Below, piece by piece: positions 45,763 through 50,919 of a stretch of DNA of 50,919 bases. A program made the position numbers and the translations under genes. A model generated the notes under the pieces. That model was not told where the DNA came from. It did not search any database and worked only from the letters and a program-made list of their open reading frames with translations. Source of the stretch: an uncultured Blautia sp. (GTDB lineage Bacteria; Bacillota; Clostridia; Lachnospirales; Lachnospiraceae); the NCBI GenBank assembly GCA_934378195.1, contig CAKRPO010000012.1, positions 1 to 50,919 of the forward strand, given 5' to 3'. Every line of letters begins with the position of its first letter. Position 1 is the stretch's first letter.

Positions 45763-45943
45763 ATACATCAGATGTGAGATAACTCCCACCTCTGCAGGTG
45801 GCGAGCAACAAATCAGTATCAGTGGTGGGAGTCAATCCCCCATCTGATATAGCCTCCGGCAGGATTGCAGAGATGCGCAGAAGAAGTATGTCATGCATTG
45901 CATGACGCGCATCTCGCAGCAAGAATGCAGAGGCATTCTTGAA
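45763..45943 (+). repeat. 181-bp three-hairpin interspersed repeat, full copy
   Basis: It is the plus-strand counterpart of 7630-7810, with only a few differences and the same three hairpins. It begins 31 bases after the nrdD stop, ahead of the terminator at 45975-46013. A reading frame crossing it on the other strand is a repeat artefact. Confidence 0.9.
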
Positions 45944-45974
45944 GTGAAACATAAAAATTCAAGTCGAACAATAG

Positions 45975-46013
45975 AAATCCTCGTGTGGCAAGACGCTTCA
46001 CGGGGATTTTTGA
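45975..46013 (+). terminator. Intrinsic terminator downstream of nrdD
   Basis: AAATCCTCGTG pairs with CACGGGGATTTTT around a 15-base loop. Confidence 0.8.
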
Positions 46014-46079
46014 TTATTACTGTAGTTGATGAAAGCGTTATACAGTTGTTTCGGACAATACTATTTTGATTTACAAAGG

Positions 46080-46108
46080 TTTACAACTGAGGAAAACGTG
46101 AGTATAAT
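46080..46108 (+). promoter_or_regulatory. Promoter of the ACT-azlCD operon
   Basis: TTTACA (46080-46085) and TATAAT (46103-46108) are separated by 17 bases. Transcription would begin near 46115, within the repeat copy that follows. Confidence 0.75.
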
Positions 46109-46109
46109 G

Positions 46110-46189
46110 ATATATCAGATGCGCAGAAGAAGTACGTGATGCATTGCATGACGTGCATCTCGCAGCAAGAATGCCGAGGCATTCCTGAA
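46110..46189 (+). repeat. Three-hairpin repeat, truncated copy forming a 5' leader
   Basis: Only hairpins 2 and 3 remain, joined to the outer ATATCAGATG end. Differences from the full copies still allow pairing: GATGCGC now faces GTGCATC with a G-U pair. It fills nearly the whole leader of the ACT-domain gene. Confidence 0.8.
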
Positions 46190-46220
46190 TATACACTGTG
46201 AGGGACGAGGAGAGAGAACA

Positions 46221-46640
46221 ATGATCAAACAGAACATCGTATTTATTGAAAATAAAGCAGGAAGTCTTCAGAAGGTGACCGGTCTTCTGACAGAGGCAGG
46301 CATTGATATTTATGGTTTTGCATGCTTCGATGCACCGGAATTCGCGCTGTTCCGCATGGTGACCAATCAGGCGAGTGAAGCGGAGAAGCTTCTGACAGAG
46401 AATGGTTACATGAACCGTGTGACAGAAGTTATTGCAGTAGATCTTAAAGATGAAGTAGGTGGACTGAATACAGTACTGCAGGTACTGGGGAACTGCAATG
46501 TAAACCTGGATTATATTTATACATCTTATCACAGAGGAAACAGCCTTCCGATTATGATCCTTCAGACAGATGATGTCTTTGTTACAGAGAATGTACTGAG
46601 CAACAATGGATTCCGTGTTTTGAATTCACTGGAGGGATGA
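46221..46640 (+). CDS. ACT-domain protein (two ACT units)
   Basis: This 139-residue protein has two ACT-like halves, IVFIENKAGSLQKVTGLLTEAGIDIYGF and AVDLKDEVGGLNTVLQVLGNCNVNLDYIYT. ACT domains bind amino acids and control enzymes or genes. No other domain is present. It is followed by azlC after seven bases, so it probably senses a branched-chain or related amino acid for the exporter. GAGGAGAGAG precedes the ATG. Confidence 0.92.
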   Translation: MIKQNIVFIENKAGSLQKVTGLLTEAGIDIYGFACFDAPEFALFRMVTNQASEAEKLLTENGYMNRVTEVIAVDLKDEVGGLNTVLQVLGNCNVNLDYIYTSYHRGNSLPIMILQTDDVFVTENVLSNNGFRVLNSLEG

Positions 46641-46647
46641 TACAAAC

Positions 46648-47361
46648 ATGAATAAAACAAGCTTTCGGAAAGGTCTCCAGGATGGAATACCGATTGGTCT
46701 GGGATATTTTGCCGTATCGTTTACGTTTGGTATCATGGCAATCCAGTCTGGGCTGACTGCGTGGCAGGCGGTTCTGATCTCTCTGACGAACCTTACTTCT
46801 GCCGGACAGTTTGCCGGTATCGGAATTATGGCAGCAGGTGGCTCTCTGTGGGAGATGGCATTGACACAGCTGGTCATCAACCTGAGATACTGTCTGATGT
46901 CCTTTTCTCTGTCACAGAAGCTGGAAAAAGGTGTCTCGAACAGTCACAGACTTGCGGTTGCCTTCGGTGTGACGGATGAGATTTTTGGCGTCAGTGCAAG
47001 CCAGGAGGGACGTATCAGTCCATGGTACAATTATGGTGTCATGTGTGTGGCAATCCCGGGATGGACTTTAGGAACACTTGCAGGTGCTGTTTCGGGAAGT
47101 CTGCTTCCGGATTTTCTGGTAAGCGCTCTGAGCGTTGCAATCTACGGAATGTTCCTTGCGGTCATCATTCCGCCTGCAAAGAAAAACAGAGCGGTGCTTG
47201 GTGTTGTGATCGGAGCTATGGCAGTAAGTACACTGTTTGCCGTTGTTCCGGTGCTGAATAAAGTATCGACAGGATTTGTGATCATTATTACGACCCTGCT
47301 GGTAGCAGGTCTGGCAGCATATTTTTGCCCGATCAAAGAAATAGAAGAGGAGGCGAACTGA
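46648..47361 (+). CDS. azlC: Branched-chain amino acid exporter, large subunit AzlC
   Basis: This 237-residue membrane protein starts with DGIPIGLGYFAVSFTFGIMA and has SLTNLTSAGQFAGIGIMA and INLRYCLMSFSLSQKL, the family signatures. About six helices are visible. AzlC and AzlD together export branched-chain amino acids or analogues. GGAGGGA precedes the ATG. The azlD start follows two bases after its stop codon. Confidence 0.95.
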   Translation: MNKTSFRKGLQDGIPIGLGYFAVSFTFGIMAIQSGLTAWQAVLISLTNLTSAGQFAGIGIMAAGGSLWEMALTQLVINLRYCLMSFSLSQKLEKGVSNSHRLAVAFGVTDEIFGVSASQEGRISPWYNYGVMCVAIPGWTLGTLAGAVSGSLLPDFLVSALSVAIYGMFLAVIIPPAKKNRAVLGVVIGAMAVSTLFAVVPVLNKVSTGFVIIITTLLVAGLAAYFCPIKEIEEEAN

Positions 47362-47362
47362 T

Positions 47363-47683
47363 ATGAAACCAAATGCGTATCTTTATATTCTGGTGATGGC
47401 TGGTGTGACATATCTGATCCGTATGCTTCCACTGGTCCTGTTTAAGAAAGAGATCACAAGCCATTTTGTGAAATCCTTTTTATACTATGTGCCATATGCC
47501 TGTCTTGCTGCGATGACATTTCCGGCGATCCTGACAGCGACTGCCGGTGGTATCATTTCCGGTGCGGCAGGACTGATCGTAGCACTGATCGTGGCTTACC
47601 GTGAAAAAAGTCTTCTTACTGTTGCACTCTTTGCGTGTGCGGCGGTATTTATAGTAGAACGTGTAATGGAATTTATAATGTAA
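47363..47683 (+). CDS. azlD: Branched-chain amino acid exporter, small subunit AzlD
   Basis: This 106-residue membrane protein has about four helices, with the motifs TYLIRMLPLVLF and YVPYACLAAMTFPAIL of the AzlD family. It is the partner of AzlC. AGGAGG lies within the end of azlC. A terminator at 47700-47735 closes the operon. Confidence 0.95.
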   Translation: MKPNAYLYILVMAGVTYLIRMLPLVLFKKEITSHFVKSFLYYVPYACLAAMTFPAILTATAGGIISGAAGLIVALIVAYREKSLLTVALFACAAVFIVERVMEFIM

Positions 47684-47699
47684 AAAATAAGAATATAGA

Positions 47700-47735
47700 A
47701 CTCCGGTTTTGCTTTATGCAAGGCCGGAGTTTCTT
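47700..47735 (+). terminator. Intrinsic terminator after azlD
   Basis: ACTCCGG pairs with CCGGAGT, with an inner TGC/GCA pair, followed by TTCTT. Confidence 0.8.
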
Positions 47736-47739
47736 ATGC

Positions 47740-47769
47740 AATAGGAAATTACTCCGTAATGTTCCTATT
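47740..47769. repeat. 29-bp dispersed palindrome, copy 2
   Basis: AATAGGAAATTACTCCGTAA followed by TGTTCCTATT is almost identical to 20632-20660 and also lies directly behind a terminator. Confidence 0.6.
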
Positions 47770-47788
47770 ACATAAAATATACAAAATA

Positions 47789-47820
47789 ACTGTTTTTCGA
47801 AAACAGGTTTCGAAAATAGT
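47789..47820. promoter_or_regulatory. Inverted repeat upstream of the ABC exporter promoter, possible operator
   Basis: ACTGTTTTTCGAAA and TTTCGAAAATAGT form an inverted repeat around ACAGG. It lies 19 bases before the -35 box at 47839. No regulator gene is seen beside it in the window. Confidence 0.45.
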
Positions 47821-47838
47821 TAGCCATGGCAAATTTTC

Positions 47839-47867
47839 TTGACAAACCGGATAGACTGAACTAACAT
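47839..47867 (+). promoter_or_regulatory. Promoter of the ABC exporter operon
   Basis: TTGACA (47839-47844) and TAACAT (47862-47867) are separated by 17 bases. An ACCGATGCGAATCGG palindrome lies downstream in the leader. Confidence 0.7.
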
Positions 47868-47922
47868 AAGTATAGATGCAACTAACCGATGCGAATCGGG
47901 AATGTATGAAAAGGAGAAACTT

Positions 47923-48621
47923 ATGTTTTTGGAAATTCGAGACATCAGGAAATCATTTGGCTCCGGGGACAGTAAGGTAGATGTCCTTAAAGGACTTGAT
48001 CTGGATATTGAGAAAGGAGAATTCTGTGTACTTCTGGGACCGTCCGGTTCCGGCAAATCCACGCTTCTGAATATTATCGGCGGAATTGAAAGCGCAGACG
48101 GTGGAAGTATTTCAATCGAAGGTGAGAAATTGGCAGATATGAAAGAAAAGAAGCTCTCTCAGTATCGAAGAAAACATCTTGGATATATTTTTCAGATGTA
48201 TAACCTGATACCAAACCTGACCGTGCGTGAAAATATTGAAGTTGGTGCATACTTAAGTGACCGTGCGCTGAATGTAGATGAACTTCTGCATACGCTTGGA
48301 CTTTATGAGCATCAGAGGAAGCTTCCGAATCAGCTTTCTGGAGGTCAGCAGCAGAGAACGGCGATCGGACGTGCCATCGTTAAGAATCCGGATATCCTGC
48401 TTTGTGATGAGCCGACAGGAGCACTGGATTACAATACTTCCAAGGAAATCCTGAAGCTGATCGAGACCGTCAATCAAAAATATGGCAATACCGTCGTCAT
48501 GGTAACCCACAACGATGCAATCAAAGATATGGCAGACCGTGTAGTCAAACTGCGTGATGGCATGATTCGTAAGAATTATCAGAATGAACATAAGATTTCT
48601 GCGATGGATCTTGACTGGTAA
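47923..48621 (+). CDS. ABC transporter ATP-binding protein (MacB/LolD type)
   Basis: This 232-residue ATPase has Walker A GPSGSGKSTLLN, Q-loop FQMYNLIPNLT, signature LSGGQQQR, Walker B ILLCDEPTGALD and H-loop VTHN. This is the typical pattern of ATPases that work with FtsX-like permeases in peptide-antibiotic resistance or lipoprotein export. AAGGAG precedes the ATG at 47923; an in-frame ATG seven codons earlier is less likely. The permease begins 13 bases after the stop. Confidence 0.95.
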   Translation: MFLEIRDIRKSFGSGDSKVDVLKGLDLDIEKGEFCVLLGPSGSGKSTLLNIIGGIESADGGSISIEGEKLADMKEKKLSQYRRKHLGYIFQMYNLIPNLTVRENIEVGAYLSDRALNVDELLHTLGLYEHQRKLPNQLSGGQQQRTAIGRAIVKNPDILLCDEPTGALDYNTSKEILKLIETVNQKYGNTVVMVTHNDAIKDMADRVVKLRDGMIRKNYQNEHKISAMDLDW

Positions 48622-48634
48622 GGAGGGCAATATC

Positions 48635-50919
48635 ATGAAAAGTCCTCTGAGAAAAAGAATTCCCCGTGAACTCAAAGGGGAATTTGGTAAATATCTGGTA
48701 GTTTTTATTCTTATGGTTGCAACGATCGGAATGATATCCGGTTTCCTGGTTGCAGATGGAAGTATGATTCAGGCATACAATGAAGGATTTGAGAAATATA
48801 ATATCGAAGACGGAAACTTCCGCACCGGAGAGCGTCTGTACCGCGGACAGAAAGAGGCAATCGAAGAAGAAGGCGTCAAAGTATATGAGAATTATTATAT
48901 AGAAGATTCTCTTTCAAACGGCAGCACGATGCGTTTCTTTAAAAACCGTACAGATGTCAACAAAGTCTGCCTGATGGACGGTAAACTGGCAGAAAAAACA
49001 GGCGAGATTGCAATTGACCGTATGTATGCAGATAACAATGATCTGCAGATTGGCGACACCATTGATGATGGAACAAAGTCCTGGACAGTGACAGGGCTGG
49101 TCGCATTGTCGGATTACAGCTGTCTGTTTCAGAACAACAGTGACACCATGTTTGATGCGGTGAAATTTGGCGTAGGACTGGTGACAGAGGAAGAATTTGA
49201 TACTCTGGATCAGGATAAGCTGCAGTACAATTATGCCTGGATATATGACAGGAAGCCACAAACAGAGCTCGAAGAAAAAAATGTTTCTGAAGATCTGATG
49301 AAGGCGATGGGAAAAGTTGTCACACTGGAAAATTTTGTTCCGCAGTATCAGAATCAGGCAATCATATTTACCGGTGACGATATGGGCAGTGATGAGGCAA
49401 TGATGATCATGCTTCTGTATATCATCATTGTGATCATGGCATTCGTATTTGGAATCACGACAAGCAATACGATCGCAAAAGAAGCCGGTGTCATCGGAAC
49501 ACTCCGGGCATCCGGCTATACCCGGGGGGAGCTGGTGCGGCATTATATGACACTTCCGGTCATTGTAACACTGATCGGCGCGCTGATTGGAAATATTCTG
49601 GGATATACAGTGTTTAAAGACATATGTGCGGATATGTATTATGGAAGTTACAGTCTTCCGACTTATGTGACGATCTGGAATGCAGAAGCTTTCCTTCTGA
49701 CTACGGTAGTTCCGGTACTTATCATGTTTGTGGTCAATTATGCAATCCTTCATCATAAGCTGAAGCTTTCACCGCTTAAATTTCTTCGAAGAGATCTTTC
49801 CACGAGAAAGCAGAAGAGAGCACTTTACTTAAGTCCGAAACTCAAGATCTTTCACAGATTCCGTTTACGTGTGATCTTTCAGAACATCAGCAATTATCTG
49901 GTACTTTTTGTAGGTATTGTTTTTGCGAATCTGTTGCTGATGTTTGGATTGCTTCTTCCGTCTGCACTGGATCATTACCAGATGGAGATCCAGGACAATA
50001 TGCTGGCAAAATACCAGTACATGCTTTCTGTTCCGGTCAGCGTGATGGGCGGCAGCAATAAGCTGGAAAGTATGCTGGACATGCTGCTTTTCTCTCACGA
50101 TACCGAGACAGATAATAAAGATGCCGAGGAGTTCAGTGCCTACTCGCTGAATACACTTCCAGGTAAATACAAGAGTGAAGAAGTGACACTTTATGGTGTA
50201 CATGATGACAGCAGGTATATTGATGCAGATCTTTCAAAAGGTGCATATATTTCAAAAGCTTATGCAGATAAGTTCCTGCTGAAGCCAGGAGATTCGATCA
50301 CGCTCAAAGAAAAATATGAGGATGATGAGTATACCTTTGAGATTGATGGAATCTATGACTATAACGGAGGACTCTGCATTTTTATGCCACAGGATGAACT
50401 GAATCAGATGTTTGATCTGGGGGATGATTATTTCAGCGGTTATTTCAGTGACAGCGAGATTACGGATATTGACAGCTCATACATTGGCTCTGTCATTGAT
50501 CTGGATGCACTGACCAAGATCACCAGACAGCTGAATGTTTCTATGGGAAGCATGATGGGGATGGTGAATGGATTCGCAATTGCCATTTACATGGTTCTGA
50601 TCTATCTTCTGTCCAAGATCATTATAGAAAAAAATGCCCAGTCGATCTCGATGACGAAGATACTTGGCTATACGAATGGAGAAATCAGCAGACTCTATAT
50701 TATGTCAACATCAATCGTAGTCATCCTGTGTCTGCTCATCAGCCTGCCGATCGAGACAACGGTTATGGAAGTTCTGTTCAGAGAAATGATGCTGCAGAGC
50801 ATTTCCGGATGGATCGCTTTGTGGATCGATCCGATGATCTATGTACAGATGTTTGTGATCGGACTTGTGACATATGCGGTGGTCGCACTTCTGGAATACA
50901 GAAAGATTCGGAAAGTACC
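48635..50919 (+). CDS. FtsX-like ABC transporter permease (3' truncated by window edge)
   Basis: The frame is open from the ATG at 48635 to the window end (761 codons so far), with GGAGGG just upstream. An N-terminal membrane helix (YLVVFILMVATIGMISGFLVA) is followed by a long outer domain. An FtsX domain follows (MLLYIIIVIMAFVFGITTSNTIAKEAGVIGTLRASGYTRGEL), then a second outer region, and a second FtsX domain begins near 50560. This duplicated layout is that of large permeases such as those of bacitracin-resistance-like exporters. It forms the exporter with the preceding ATPase. The substrate is not known. Confidence 0.93.
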   Translation, partial: MKSPLRKRIPRELKGEFGKYLVVFILMVATIGMISGFLVADGSMIQAYNEGFEKYNIEDGNFRTGERLYRGQKEAIEEEGVKVYENYYIEDSLSNGSTMRFFKNRTDVNKVCLMDGKLAEKTGEIAIDRMYADNNDLQIGDTIDDGTKSWTVTGLVALSDYSCLFQNNSDTMFDAVKFGVGLVTEEEFDTLDQDKLQYNYAWIYDRKPQTELEEKNVSEDLMKAMGKVVTLENFVPQYQNQAIIFTGDDMGSDEAMMIMLLYIIIVIMAFVFGITTSNTIAKEAGVIGTLRASGYTRGELVRHYMTLPVIVTLIGALIGNILGYTVFKDICADMYYGSYSLPTYVTIWNAEAFLLTTVVPVLIMFVVNYAILHHKLKLSPLKFLRRDLSTRKQKRALYLSPKLKIFHRFRLRVIFQNISNYLVLFVGIVFANLLLMFGLLLPSALDHYQMEIQDNMLAKYQYMLSVPVSVMGGSNKLESMLDMLLFSHDTETDNKDAEEFSAYSLNTLPGKYKSEEVTLYGVHDDSRYIDADLSKGAYISKAYADKFLLKPGDSITLKEKYEDDEYTFEIDGIYDYNGGLCIFMPQDELNQMFDLGDDYFSGYFSDSEITDIDSSYIGSVIDLDALTKITRQLNVSMGSMMGMVNGFAIAIYMVLIYLLSKIIIEKNAQSISMTKILGYTNGEISRLYIMSTSIVVILCLLISLPIETTVMEVLFREMMLQSISGWIALWIDPMIYVQMFVIGLVTYAVVALLEYRKIRKV

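Overview
The window looks like a chromosome segment of a strictly anaerobic Firmicute of the class Clostridia, most likely Lachnospiraceae (Blautia/Dorea/Ruminococcus-like). The evidence is the strong AGGAGG ribosome sites, TTGACA/TATAAT promoters, an [FeFe]-hydrogenase, a class III ribonucleotide reductase, ECF vitamin transporters, and short intergenic hairpin repeats. I recognised no rRNA, tRNA, CRISPR array or complete insertion sequence.

Region 1 (1-11,500) is the most unusual part. It starts with the 3' end of an [FeFe]-hydrogenase. A small transposase-like remnant follows, then a promoter with a long structured leader ending in an intrinsic terminator directly before a nitrogenase component-1-like gene. 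Next come hypF, hypC, hypD and hypE. A second tight operon encodes a TM1266-family (iron-only hydrogenase) regulator, a NifH-like Fe protein, and NifD-like and NifK-like proteins, with consecutive genes overlapping. The window has no NiFe-hydrogenase subunits, no hypA/hypB, and no nifB/nifE/nifN. The locus could therefore make the Fe(CN)2CO group and an ATP-dependent two-component reductase, with no visible classical target for either.

Region 2 (11,500-19,000) holds ridA, an RNase HI with a viroplasmin-type N-terminus, and an ECF transporter (S component, fused double ATPase, T component). A HEPN-MNT toxin-antitoxin pair follows between two ~180-bp direct repeats. Last is a thiamine transporter gene, thiT, under a clear TPP riboswitch on the minus strand.

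Region 3 (19,000-29,300) contains a sodium:alanine symporter, a small secreted protein, and a three-gene set: an unknown helical protein, a transmembrane Ser/Thr kinase and a paralogous transmembrane pseudokinase. The extracellular parts of the two kinases resemble the SecD head domain. A lipoprotein gene faces them.

Region 4 (29,300-45,700) is mostly housekeeping: a FadR-type regulator with malic enzyme, hisC, a small export protein, rho (with an N/Q/Y/R-rich repeat insert), rpmE, a DUF1385 membrane protein, prmC, prfA, a nucleotidyltransferase, glmM, a TPR lipoprotein, hflX and nrdD with probable NrdR boxes.

Region 5 (45,700-end) has an ACT-domain protein with azlC and azlD, then an ABC exporter whose FtsX-type permease runs off the edge.

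A 181-bp repeat made of three successive hairpins occurs in full at 7630-7810 and 45763-45943. Deleted or truncated forms occur at 16226-16352, 46110-46189 and 13623-13648, and a 16-bp piece may be present at the end of hypF.
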